54,058 nucleotides of DNA from an uncultured Bacillaceae bacterium (lineage in GTDB: Bacteria; Bacillota; Bacilli; Caldalkalibacillales; Caldalkalibacillaceae): positions 1 to 54,058 of the forward strand of contig CALBTX010000142.1 in NCBI GenBank assembly GCA_937967685.1, read 5' to 3'. Below the pieces are notes generated by a model, which saw only the letters and a program-made list of their open reading frames with translations, had not been told where the DNA came from and searched no databases. The translations under genes were made by a program, and so were the position numbers. Below, piece by piece: positions 16,008 through 24,345 of the stretch (positions are counted from its first letter, which is position 1; every line of letters starts with the position of its first letter).

Positions 16008-17051
16008 ATGTTAACCGAGCGCCAGAAACTCATTCTCCGAGTGGTTGTCGACGATTACATTTTAACGGCGGAACCTGTCGGTTCACGGACGATATCCAAA
16101 CGACGGGAAATTACGTTCAGTCCGGCTACGATTCGCAATGAGATGGCTGACTTGGAAGAAATGGGTTTTCTCATTCAGCCCCATACATCCGCCGGCAGAA
16201 TTCCGTCCCATAAGGGCTACAGGTTTTATGTCGACCATGTGATGACCCTGAGGAAATTATCGGCGGGCATGATAGAGAAAATTAAAAAAATGTATTCGGA
16301 ACGATTCGTTGAATTTGAACAGTTGATTCAGCATACGGCTGTCGTTTTGTCCGGGCTGACGAATTACACGGCCATCGTTTTAGGTTCCGATCTGTTTGAT
16401 GCTAAATTGAAACATATCCAGCTGCTCCCCTTAACCGAACGGACGGCTGTGGCGATTATCGTCACGAACACTGGTCATGTGGAAAATCGAAAGGTATCCG
16501 TCCCTGAAGGCATTTCTTTATCGGAAATGGAGAAGCTGGTCAATCTTCTGAATGACAAACTGTACGGGGTACCGATTTATCAATTGAATGAACGATTGCA
16601 CTCTGAGATCTCTCAGGAATTGAAAGTGCATTTGGAACAATACCGGGAAGGAATGATTATTTTAGAGCAAGCGCTGGTCCGTAACCAGGAAGATCGCATC
16701 TTTTTGGAAGGAACGACCAATATTTTTTCCCAGCCGGAATTTAGGGATGTAGAGAAAGTGCGCAGTTTGTTTGAGCTTTTAGAACGGCATGATCGAATTC
16801 AGGAAATTTTGGCTTCGAACACCGGGCAGACGGGTGTACAGGTGAAAATTGGCGATGAAAACGATGATGAAGCCATTTCCGACTGCAGTATCATCACGGC
16901 GTCATACTGTATCGGAGATCGGCCCGTGGGCAGTTTAAGCATCTTGGGGCCGACGCGCATGGAATACTCCAAAGTGATCAGTATTTTGGAGTATTTGACC
17001 GGGAATTTAAGCGAACTGCTGACCCAGCTGCATTTCGATGACGGCATTTAA
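16008..17051 (+). CDS. hrcA: HrcA, heat-inducible repressor
   Basis: Repressor of class I heat-shock genes that binds CIRCE. 347 residues. The N-terminal winged helix (about 1-70; LTERQKLILRVVVDDYI, then EPVGSRTISKR and SPATIRNEMADLEEMGFL) is followed by a GAF-like dimerisation domain with an inserted segment. ATG 16008 follows AAAGGGTGA at 15995-16003; the upstream in-frame codons overlap CIRCE. First gene of the operon under its own control. Confidence 0.97.
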   Translation: MLTERQKLILRVVVDDYILTAEPVGSRTISKRREITFSPATIRNEMADLEEMGFLIQPHTSAGRIPSHKGYRFYVDHVMTLRKLSAGMIEKIKKMYSERFVEFEQLIQHTAVVLSGLTNYTAIVLGSDLFDAKLKHIQLLPLTERTAVAIIVTNTGHVENRKVSVPEGISLSEMEKLVNLLNDKLYGVPIYQLNERLHSEISQELKVHLEQYREGMIILEQALVRNQEDRIFLEGTTNIFSQPEFRDVEKVRSLFELLERHDRIQEILASNTGQTGVQVKIGDENDDEAISDCSIITASYCIGDRPVGSLSILGPTRMEYSKVISILEYLTGNLSELLTQLHFDDGI

Positions 17052-17137
17052 GTGACCGTTATTTAATGATCGTTGATCGTATGAATCGCCCCGTGATAGG
17101 GAACAAAGAGGATGAGGCAAGATTAAAAGCATGTTTG

Positions 17138-17163
17138 AAGGCTAAAGCGTGTCTTTAGCCTTT
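17138..17163 (+). terminator. hairpin between hrcA and grpE (partial terminator or processing stem)
   Basis: AAGGCTAAAG (17138-17147) pairs perfectly with CTTTAGCCTT (17153-17162) around a 5-nt loop. Only TTTCTCC follows, a weak T-run. It may lower read-through or protect the grpE-dnaK messenger after cleavage. Confidence 0.6.
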
Positions 17164-17207
17164 CTCCTGTCAGCCGGACGGCGGGGAGGATTTTGGAGGT
17201 GACGACG

Positions 17208-17984
17208 TTGAGCATGGAAAAAGATGTGCACAAAGAAGTCAAACAAGAGCAGCAAACGACAGTTGAAGAAACAGAAGCGACACGAGATGAACAAACGGAA
17301 CGCACATTGAAAACAGAAGCGGAGAACGAAGGACAACGGGAATCTGAACAAGCTGAACACGAAGTGCAAGCTGAACACGAAGTGAATGAGGAAGAAGATG
17401 CGGCTTCGAATCTTGCACACCTGGAAGCGGAAGAGCAATCTCAGCAAGCAGGAGCGGAAGAGCAAAAGCGGGATGCAGAAGGGGAAACAGAAGCTTTTTC
17501 CGTAGAGCAGTGGCAAAAAGAGGTTGAGCAATGGCAGCAGAAATGGGAAGAAGCCAAGCAACAGGCTGAAGAACACTATCAGAAGTACCTCCGTGCTCAA
17601 GCTGACTTTGAAAACTTCAGAAGAAGAACGAGAAAAGAAAAAGAAGACCAGGCGCAATATGCGGCCCAGTCGCTTGTGGAAAAAATGTTGCCCGTCCTGG
17701 ACAATTTTGAAAGGGCGCTTGCTGCCGGTAAAGAAGCGCAACAGTCAGAAAGTCTCATTCAAGGGATTGAGATGGTTTTTAAGCAGTTGCAGCAAGCCTT
17801 GGAAGCTGAAGGCGTTGAAGTCATCCCGGCGGTGGGCGAACCGTTTGATCCGCACGTGCATGAAGCGGTCGGGCAAGTTGAGAGTGAAGAATACGAGCCG
17901 GGCATTGTCGTCGAACAATTGCAGAAAGGTTACAAGTTAAAAGACAGAGTGATGCGGCCGGCGATGGTCAAAGTCAGTTCTTGA
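17208..17984 (+). CDS. grpE: GrpE, nucleotide exchange factor of DnaK
   Basis: Releases ADP from DnaK. About 258 residues, longer than many GrpE proteins because of a roughly 100-residue Glu/Gln-rich N-terminal tail (predicted disordered/coiled). The conserved core begins at about residue 125 (YLRAQADFENFRRRTRKE), followed by LLPVLDNFERAL-type helix and the beta-domain end (VGEPFDPHVHEAV, VVEQLQKGYKL). GGAGGTG (17195-17201) suits TTG 17208; ATG 17214 is the alternative two codons later. Confidence 0.95.
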   Translation: MSMEKDVHKEVKQEQQTTVEETEATRDEQTERTLKTEAENEGQRESEQAEHEVQAEHEVNEEEDAASNLAHLEAEEQSQQAGAEEQKRDAEGETEAFSVEQWQKEVEQWQQKWEEAKQQAEEHYQKYLRAQADFENFRRRTRKEKEDQAQYAAQSLVEKMLPVLDNFERALAAGKEAQQSESLIQGIEMVFKQLQQALEAEGVEVIPAVGEPFDPHVHEAVGQVESEEYEPGIVVEQLQKGYKLKDRVMRPAMVKVSS

Positions 17985-18069
17985 TCCGCAGACCTTCCAT
18001 AAACTGTTGCTTTATCCATAAAAAACCAGACGTTTTACTTGAACCATTCGGATAGGAGGCATTGAAAAT

Positions 18070-19923
18070 ATGAGCAAAGTGATTGGCATTGATTTAGGAA
18101 CAACAAACTCTTGCGTAGCCGTTTTGGAAGGCGGTGAACCGGTGGTGATCCCCAACCCTGAGGGGAACCGGACGACACCCTCTGTCGTCGCCTTCAAAGG
18201 TGACGAAAGATTAATCGGGGAAGTCGCCAAACGACAGGCGATCACCAATCCGGATAAAACCGTCATGTCTATTAAACGTTACATGGGTTCGAACCATAAA
18301 GTGAACATTGACGGAAAAGAATATACGCCGCAGGAAATTTCGGCCATGATTCTTCAGAAACTGAAAGCCGATGCCGAAGCGTATTTAGGGGAGAAAGTTG
18401 AAAAAGCGGTCATTACCGTTCCCGCTTACTTCAATGATTCCCAACGCCAGGCGACGAAAGATGCGGGTAAAATCGCCGGGCTTGAAGTGGAACGCATTAT
18501 TAATGAACCGACGGCAGCTTCCCTCGCTTACGGCATGGATAAAGAAGATGACCAGACGATCCTCGTTTATGACTTGGGGGGCGGCACGTTTGACGTTTCC
18601 ATCCTTGAGTTGGGTGACGGATTTTTTGAAGTGAAAGCGACCAGCGGTGACAACAAGCTGGGCGGAGACGATTTTGACCAAGTGATCATCGACTACCTCA
18701 TCGAACGCTTTAAACAGGATCAAGGCATCGACTTAAGCAAGGACAACATGGCCATGCAACGGTTGAAAGATGCTGCCGAAAAAGCAAAGAAAGACTTGTC
18801 TGGTGTCACCTCCGCTTCCATTTCCCTGCCTTTTATTACCGCCGATGAGAGTGGTCCGAAACATCTGGAGGAAACGCTGACCCGGGCCAAGTTCGAGGAA
18901 TTGAGCGAACATTTGGTGGAACGGACAATGAAGCCGACACGGCAAGCGCTGGAGGATGCCGGCCTATCTCCTAATGAGATTGATAAAGTCGTTTTGGTTG
19001 GAGGATCGACTCGTATTCCGGCCGTGCAAGAGGCGATTAAGCAACTAACGGGCAAAGAGCCGCACAAAGGGATTAATCCGGATGAAGTCGTCGCGTTGGG
19101 AGCGGCCGTGCAGGCGGGCGTCCTCACCGGAGAAGTGAAAGATATGGTTCTGTTGGACGTCACCCCGCTTTCGCTCGGCATTGAAACTTTGGGCGGCGTC
19201 ACCACTCGGTTGATCGAACGGAATACAACCATTCCGACAAGCAAATCGCAAATTTTCTCAACGGCAGCAGACAATCAAACAGCGGTTGACATTCACGTCC
19301 TGCAGGGTGAACGGGAAATGGCAGCTGATAATAAAACGCTCGGTCGCTTCCAGCTGACCGACATCCCGCCTGCTCCGCGCGGCGTGCCGCAGATCGAAGT
19401 GACTTTCGATATCGATGCCAACGGGATTGTGAATGTATCGGCCAAAGATTTGGGAACGGGCAAAGAGCAAAAAATCACCATTCAATCGTCCAGCGGTCTC
19501 TCCGACGATGAAATTGACCGTATGGTCAAAGAAGCGGAAGAAAATGCCGAAGCGGATAAAAAACGCCGTGAAGCCGTTGAAACGAAAAACGAAGCAGAGC
19601 AGCTGATTCATACGACTGAAAAAACGATCAAAGATCTTGGTGATAAAGTCGAACAGGCCGAAAAAGACAAAGCGAACGAAGCGAAAGAAGCCTTGCAAAA
19701 AGCGCTTGAAGGAGACGACATTGAAGCCATTAAATCGGCCAAAGACAAATTGCAGGACATCGTCCAGCAGCTCGCCGTTAAATTGTATCAGCAACAAGCG
19801 CAAGATGCTCAGGCTTCGGGTGACGGCGGACAAACCAATCAGAATGCCTCCGCTAAAGACGGTGATGATGTCGTTGATGCGGATTATGAAGACGTAAGTG
19901 ACGATGATCAGAAAAAGGCGTGA
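18070..19923 (+). CDS. dnaK: DnaK, Hsp70 chaperone
   Basis: Cytosolic ATP-dependent chaperone. 617 residues. The ATPase domain (1-about 360) shows IGIDLGTTNSCVAV, DLGGGTFDVSIL and VLVGGSTRIPAVQ; the substrate domain begins with DVTPLSLGIETLGG. The helical lid ends in a disordered acidic tail (DVVDADYEDVSDDD). ATG 18070 follows GGAGGC. Last gene of the CIRCE operon before a terminator. Confidence 0.98.
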   Translation: MSKVIGIDLGTTNSCVAVLEGGEPVVIPNPEGNRTTPSVVAFKGDERLIGEVAKRQAITNPDKTVMSIKRYMGSNHKVNIDGKEYTPQEISAMILQKLKADAEAYLGEKVEKAVITVPAYFNDSQRQATKDAGKIAGLEVERIINEPTAASLAYGMDKEDDQTILVYDLGGGTFDVSILELGDGFFEVKATSGDNKLGGDDFDQVIIDYLIERFKQDQGIDLSKDNMAMQRLKDAAEKAKKDLSGVTSASISLPFITADESGPKHLEETLTRAKFEELSEHLVERTMKPTRQALEDAGLSPNEIDKVVLVGGSTRIPAVQEAIKQLTGKEPHKGINPDEVVALGAAVQAGVLTGEVKDMVLLDVTPLSLGIETLGGVTTRLIERNTTIPTSKSQIFSTAADNQTAVDIHVLQGEREMAADNKTLGRFQLTDIPPAPRGVPQIEVTFDIDANGIVNVSAKDLGTGKEQKITIQSSSGLSDDEIDRMVKEAEENAEADKKRREAVETKNEAEQLIHTTEKTIKDLGDKVEQAEKDKANEAKEALQKALEGDDIEAIKSAKDKLQDIVQQLAVKLYQQQAQDAQASGDGGQTNQNASAKDGDDVVDADYEDVSDDDQKKA

Positions 19924-19988
19924 TGCCTTTCCATCAAGTCTTTTGATCCAAAAAGCCTAAAAAGACAAAAATAGACCTGGTTGTGCAC

Positions 19989-20024
19989 AAGTCAAAGTCA
20001 GGGATTCTTGGCTTTGACTTTTTT
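19989..20024 (+). terminator. dnaK terminator, overlapping the dnaJ promoter
   Basis: AAGTCAAAG (19989-19997) pairs with CTTTGACTT (20012-20020), extended outward by TTGTGC/GCGCAA pairing; T-run at 20019-20024. Its 3' arm contains the -35 box of the next promoter. Confidence 0.8.
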
Positions 20025-20041
20025 GCGCAACGTGTTAAGAT
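20014..20041 (+). promoter_or_regulatory. sigma-A promoter of dnaJ-prmA-rsmE-mtaB
   Basis: TTGACT (20014-20019), 16 bp, TAAGAT (20036-20041). No CIRCE lies nearby, so dnaJ can be expressed apart from HrcA control, with read-through from dnaK as a second source. Confidence 0.65.
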
Positions 20042-20074
20042 AATTCTTATGTAAAGTCGGGAGTGGTTGGCAGG

Positions 20075-21214
20075 ATGAGCAAACGAGACTATTATGAAGT
20101 GCTTGGCGTCAGTAAAGACGCCAGTGAAGCAGAGATCAAAAAAGCATATCGCAAGCTAGCTCGTCAATACCATCCGGATGTGAACAAAGCGGAGGACGCC
20201 GCGGAGAAGTTTAAGGAAGTCAAAGAAGCGTACGATGTTTTAAGCGACCCGCAAAAGCGAGCGCGCTACGATCAGTATGGTCATGCCGGAACAGATCAAG
20301 GCAATGGTGGTTTCGGCGGATTTGGCGGGTTCGGCAGCGGACAAGATGATTTTGGCGGATTCGGGGATATTTTTGACATGTTCTTTGGCGGCGGTTCCCG
20401 GAGAAATCCGAACGCACCCCGTCAAGGCGCCGATTTGCAATACACGATGAATTTGGATTTTACGGAAGCGGTGTTCGGTAAAAAAACGGAGATCCGCATA
20501 CCCAAAGAAGAAACTTGTTCAACCTGCGGTGGTTCCGGTGCCAAACCGGGCACCAGGCCGGAGACATGTTCCGTATGCCGGGGGACCGGACAACAGGAAC
20601 AAGTCCAGAACACGCCTTTCGGACGCGTGGTCAATCGCCGTGTATGTATGAACTGTTCCGGAAGCGGGAAAGTCATTAAGGAAAGATGTCGTTCTTGTCA
20701 CGGATCGGGCCGGGTCAAGCGGGAGAAGACGATCCCGGTCAACATTCCACCGGGCGTGGATCACGGGATGAAAGTGCGTGTATCCGGACAGGGTGAACCC
20801 GGCCTGAACGGAGGCCCTCCCGGAGATCTGTATATTGTACTTCACGTCAGGGAGCACGAATTTTTCGAACGGGATGGTCAGGACATCTTTTGTGAAATGC
20901 CCGTCACTTTCGTTCAGGCAGCTCTCGGTGACGAAATTGAAGTGCCGACCTTAACCGGACGCGTGAAATTGAAAATCCCTTCAGGGACGCAAACAGGGAC
21001 GTATTTTCGCATCAGGGGCAAAGGGGTCCCCGCCTCCCGCGGGAAACGGGAAGGTGACCAGCATGTGAGAGTACGCGTGGTCACGCCCAAGAAGCTCAAC
21101 GAACGCCAGAAGGAGCTGTTGCGCGAGTTTGCTGCCATTAGCGGTGATCAGGTGCCGGAAGAACAGCAGGACGGGTTTATCGACCGGGTGAAGAAAGCTT
21201 TTCGAGGAGATTAG
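20075..21214 (+). CDS. dnaJ: DnaJ, Hsp40 co-chaperone
   Basis: Stimulates DnaK ATPase and delivers substrates. 379 residues. J domain at 1-70 with HPD at 33-35, Gly/Phe-rich region to about 110, four zinc repeats CSTCGGSG, CSVCRGTG, CMNCSGSG and CRSCHGSG at about 148-215, then the C-terminal substrate domains. ATG 20075 gives the standard MSKRDYYEVLG start; GTG 20063 is only an upstream in-frame codon. Confidence 0.97.
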   Translation: MSKRDYYEVLGVSKDASEAEIKKAYRKLARQYHPDVNKAEDAAEKFKEVKEAYDVLSDPQKRARYDQYGHAGTDQGNGGFGGFGGFGSGQDDFGGFGDIFDMFFGGGSRRNPNAPRQGADLQYTMNLDFTEAVFGKKTEIRIPKEETCSTCGGSGAKPGTRPETCSVCRGTGQQEQVQNTPFGRVVNRRVCMNCSGSGKVIKERCRSCHGSGRVKREKTIPVNIPPGVDHGMKVRVSGQGEPGLNGGPPGDLYIVLHVREHEFFERDGQDIFCEMPVTFVQAALGDEIEVPTLTGRVKLKIPSGTQTGTYFRIRGKGVPASRGKREGDQHVRVRVVTPKKLNERQKELLREFAAISGDQVPEEQQDGFIDRVKKAFRGD

Positions 21215-21217
21215 CAG

Positions 21218-22171
21218 ATGAACAAATGGTCAGAAATTGCCATCCACACGACACATGAAGCCGTCGAACCGGTGGCCAATATTTTACATGAAGCGGGCGC
21301 CGGGGGTGTTGTCATTGAGGATTCTCAAGATTTGGAGCAGGACGAATGGCTGGAAAGACAGGGTCAGCTCTATCAGCTTGAACTGAATCCCGATGATTAT
21401 CCGGATGAAGGGGTCATTTTGAAAGCTTATTTACCTGTCGATCAAAAACTAGAGCAGACCGCAGCCGCCATTCGGGACAAATTGCAAGATTTATCTAAGC
21501 ACGATATACATCTTGGGCGCGGCACCATGTTTTTGACGGAAGTCGATGAAAAAGACTGGGCCAACGCCTGGAAAAAATATTATAAACCGGTGCGAATTTC
21601 CGAAAGAATCACCATTGTCCCAACATGGGAAGCATATGTCCCGCAGACTGACGAGGAGCAGATCATCCGCCTCGATCCAGGCATGGCTTTCGGGACGGGG
21701 ACACACCCGACGACAAAACTTGGTCTGCAAGCGCTGGAAAAAGTTTTGCAGCCCGGCAACGAAGTGATCGATGTTGGTTGCGGTTCCGGCATTTTAAGCA
21801 TTGCCGCGCTGAAATTGGGAGCAAAAACAGTTCTTGCCTTGGATATCGATGATCTGGCGGTCAAAGTGGCCCAAGAAAATATTGAGCAAAACCATTTGTC
21901 CCCGTATATCGACGTTAAAAAAAACGATTTGCTTGAAAATATCACCCGGCAGGCCGACGTCATCGTGGCCAACATTTTGGCCGATGTGATTTTGCGCTTA
22001 GTTGAGGATGCCTACGGATTACTTCGTCCGGGCGGCGTTTTTATTACGTCCGGCATCATTGCCCGTCAACAGGACGAAGTTAAGCAATCGCTCATGTCTT
22101 ATGGCTTCGGCATTGAGGAGACACTTTCCTTGGACGGCTGGATGTCGTTCATCGCCAGAAGGGGTTTATAA
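21218..22171 (+). CDS. prmA: PrmA, ribosomal protein L11 methyltransferase
   Basis: SAM-dependent methylation of lysines and the N-terminus of L11. 317 residues. The N-terminal substrate-recognition domain is followed by the Rossmann methyltransferase core with DVGCGSGILSIAALKLGA at about 185-202 and DVIVANILADVI as the catalytic NPxY-like motif. ATG 21218 follows GAGGAGA, three bases after the dnaJ stop; same order as in B. subtilis. Confidence 0.95.
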   Translation: MNKWSEIAIHTTHEAVEPVANILHEAGAGGVVIEDSQDLEQDEWLERQGQLYQLELNPDDYPDEGVILKAYLPVDQKLEQTAAAIRDKLQDLSKHDIHLGRGTMFLTEVDEKDWANAWKKYYKPVRISERITIVPTWEAYVPQTDEEQIIRLDPGMAFGTGTHPTTKLGLQALEKVLQPGNEVIDVGCGSGILSIAALKLGAKTVLALDIDDLAVKVAQENIEQNHLSPYIDVKKNDLLENITRQADVIVANILADVILRLVEDAYGLLRPGGVFITSGIIARQQDEVKQSLMSYGFGIEETLSLDGWMSFIARRGL

Positions 22172-22173
22172 TC

Positions 22174-22947
22174 GTGCAGCGGTACATGTTGTCTGCCGAC
22201 CAAATTCAAATGAATCAATGTTATGTGACGGGAGCGGATGCCCGGCATATCTCCAGGGTGATGCGCTTTTCTCCGGGTGATCGGCTCATTTGCTGCGACG
22301 GCCGGGGAAGAAGCGTGCTGGCCGAAATTGAAACGCTGTCTGACGACGAAGTCGTCTGTAAAATCATCAAACCGCTTCCTTATACAAGGGAACTGCCCGT
22401 CAAAGTCACCATTGCCCAGGGACTGCCCAAAGGGGATAAGTTCGAATGGGTGATGCAAAAGGGGACTGAACTCGGTGCCACCCGCTTCATCCCCTTTCGC
22501 GCGGCTCGGTCGATCGTGCGTTACGATGGAAAAAAAGAGCTCACGAAACGCAAGCGCTGGGAAAAAATTATCAAGGAAGCGGCGGAGCAGGCTCAGCGGG
22601 ACGTTTTACCCAGGCTGGAGCCGATCGTCGGATTCACGGACATCTGTCAGGAGGATGCCCGCGTCAAACTTGTAGCATATGAACAAGCTGCGCTGCAAAA
22701 GGCAAACCTGCCTGCTCCTTTTGTCCAGGCCTTGAACAAGTTGAATCAAGGGGATCAACTTCTCGTCGTCATCGGGCCTGAGGGGGGCTTGACGCCAGAA
22801 GAAGTAGGAGAATTGCAAGCGCACGGATTTCAAACCATTTCTCTCGGGAAAAGAATTTTACGAACGGAGACGGCAGCACAATATGTTTTGGCTGCTGTGT
22901 CTTTTTATTTTGAACAGCTGGGAGGTTCGGCAAAATGGCCACAGTAG
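22174..22947 (+). CDS. rsmE: RsmE, 16S rRNA m3U1498 methyltransferase
   Basis: SPOUT-class (knotted) methyltransferase acting on 16S U1498. 257 residues. An N-terminal PUA-like domain (MQRYMLSADQ, ARHISRVMR) precedes the knot, with VVIGPEGGLTPEE and ISLGKRILRTETAA near the end, the SAM-binding signature. GTG 22174 gives the typical MQRY start and follows AAGGGG. The 3' end overlaps mtaB by 13 bp. Confidence 0.95.
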   Translation: MQRYMLSADQIQMNQCYVTGADARHISRVMRFSPGDRLICCDGRGRSVLAEIETLSDDEVVCKIIKPLPYTRELPVKVTIAQGLPKGDKFEWVMQKGTELGATRFIPFRAARSIVRYDGKKELTKRKRWEKIIKEAAEQAQRDVLPRLEPIVGFTDICQEDARVKLVAYEQAALQKANLPAPFVQALNKLNQGDQLLVVIGPEGGLTPEEVGELQAHGFQTISLGKRILRTETAAQYVLAAVSFYFEQLGGSAKWPQ

Positions 22948-24278
22948 CGTTTCATACCTTAGGATGCAAAGTGAATCAATATGAAACGGAAGCGATTTGG
23001 CAATTGTTCAAACAGGCCGGCTATGAACAGATTGATTTTGAACAAACTGCGGACGTCTATGTCATTAACACGTGCACGGTGACCAATACGGGGGATAAAA
23101 AATCAAGACAGGTCATCCGCCGCGCTGTTCGCCGCAATCCGGACGCTGTCATTTGCGTGACCGGTTGTTACGCTCAGACAACACCGAAAGAAGTGGCGGC
23201 GATTGAAGGTGTCGATATCGTCATCGGGACGAAAGACCGGGCCAAACTGTTGGATTACATTGAACAATACCGCCGGGAGCGCAAGCCGATCAATGCCGTG
23301 GACAACATCATGAAAACACGGGCTTTTGAGGAGCTGGACGTTCCCGAATTTACGGACCGCACCAGGGCTTCGTTGAAAATCCAAGAAGGATGCAACAATT
23401 TTTGTACGTTCTGCATCATACCTTGGGCCCGGGGCTTGCTGCGTTCAAGAAAACCTGAGAACGTCCTTGCTCAAGCGCGTCAACTTGTCTCCGCCGGTTA
23501 CCAGGAAATCGTTCTGACCGGTATTCATACGGCCGGTTACGGAGAAGATCTCGAAAATTACAATTTTGCCCAATTGCTCCGGGATTTGGAAGCGATAAAA
23601 GGACTTAAGCGTTTGCGTATCAGTTCCATTGAAGCGAGTCAGATCACAGACGAAGTGATTGATGTTTTGCGCCAGTCGAAAATCATCTGCCGTCACTTGC
23701 ATATTCCTTTGCAGGCGGGGGACGACGAAGTGCTGAAAAGAATGCGCCGCAAATATACCACCGCTGAATATAAGCAAAAAATTGATAAGGTGCGCCGGGT
23801 ATTGCCTCATTTTGCCTTAACGAGCGACGTCATTGTCGGCTTTCCCGGAGAAACCGAAGAACAGTTCAACAATACGTACGCCTTTATTCGTGATCTCCAG
23901 TTTGCCGAATTGCACGTGTTTCCGTATTCCAAACGGACGGGTACTCCGGCAGCCCGGATGGACAATCAGGTGCCTGAGGAGGAAAAGCAGGCCCGAGTGC
24001 GTCGACTGATCGCCTTGTCCAACGAATTGTCCAAGGCGTACGCTGCTCAATTCGCGGGTGAAACGCTCGTGGTCATCCCCGAGAAAGAATATCCGGAAAA
24101 ACCGGACAGTGGACTGCTCGTCGGTTATACCGATAATTACCTGAAGGTGGTCTTTAAAGGGGAGCCGGAACTGATCGGGAAGATGGTCGACGTTCGCATT
24201 GACAAAGCGGATTATCCTTACAATGTCGGTTCCCTCGCGGCCGGTCAGAAGAATCCTCATGCGACAAAATCGGCATAA
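22935..24278 (+). CDS. mtaB: MtaB, tRNA ms2t6A37 methylthiotransferase
   Basis: Radical-SAM enzyme that adds a methylthio group to t6A37 of tRNAs reading ANN codons. 447 residues. The N-terminal UPF0004 domain has cysteines in HTLGCKVNQYE, INTCTVTN and VTGCYAQ for the second cluster; the radical-SAM motif is C153-x3-C157-x2-C160 (CNNFCTFC); a TRAM domain closes the protein. Ribosome site GGGAGG overlaps rsmE, suggesting translational coupling. Confidence 0.95.
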   Translation: MATVAFHTLGCKVNQYETEAIWQLFKQAGYEQIDFEQTADVYVINTCTVTNTGDKKSRQVIRRAVRRNPDAVICVTGCYAQTTPKEVAAIEGVDIVIGTKDRAKLLDYIEQYRRERKPINAVDNIMKTRAFEELDVPEFTDRTRASLKIQEGCNNFCTFCIIPWARGLLRSRKPENVLAQARQLVSAGYQEIVLTGIHTAGYGEDLENYNFAQLLRDLEAIKGLKRLRISSIEASQITDEVIDVLRQSKIICRHLHIPLQAGDDEVLKRMRRKYTTAEYKQKIDKVRRVLPHFALTSDVIVGFPGETEEQFNNTYAFIRDLQFAELHVFPYSKRTGTPAARMDNQVPEEEKQARVRRLIALSNELSKAYAAQFAGETLVVIPEKEYPEKPDSGLLVGYTDNYLKVVFKGEPELIGKMVDVRIDKADYPYNVGSLAAGQKNPHATKSA

Positions 24279-24304
24279 AACAGCAACGAAATCGGCATAA
24301 AACA
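24264..24304. repeat. tandem duplication spanning the mtaB stop codon
   Basis: A 19-bp sequence (ACAAAATCGGCATAAAACA, 24264-24282) recurs with one change at 24286-24304, period 22 bp. The mtaB stop TAA (24276-24278) is inside the first copy, and its duplicate stays untranslated. Confidence 0.85.
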
Positions 24305-24345
24305 TGTCCCCCCTCTAAAAAAGTCTGCTTCATTGAAGGAGTTGA

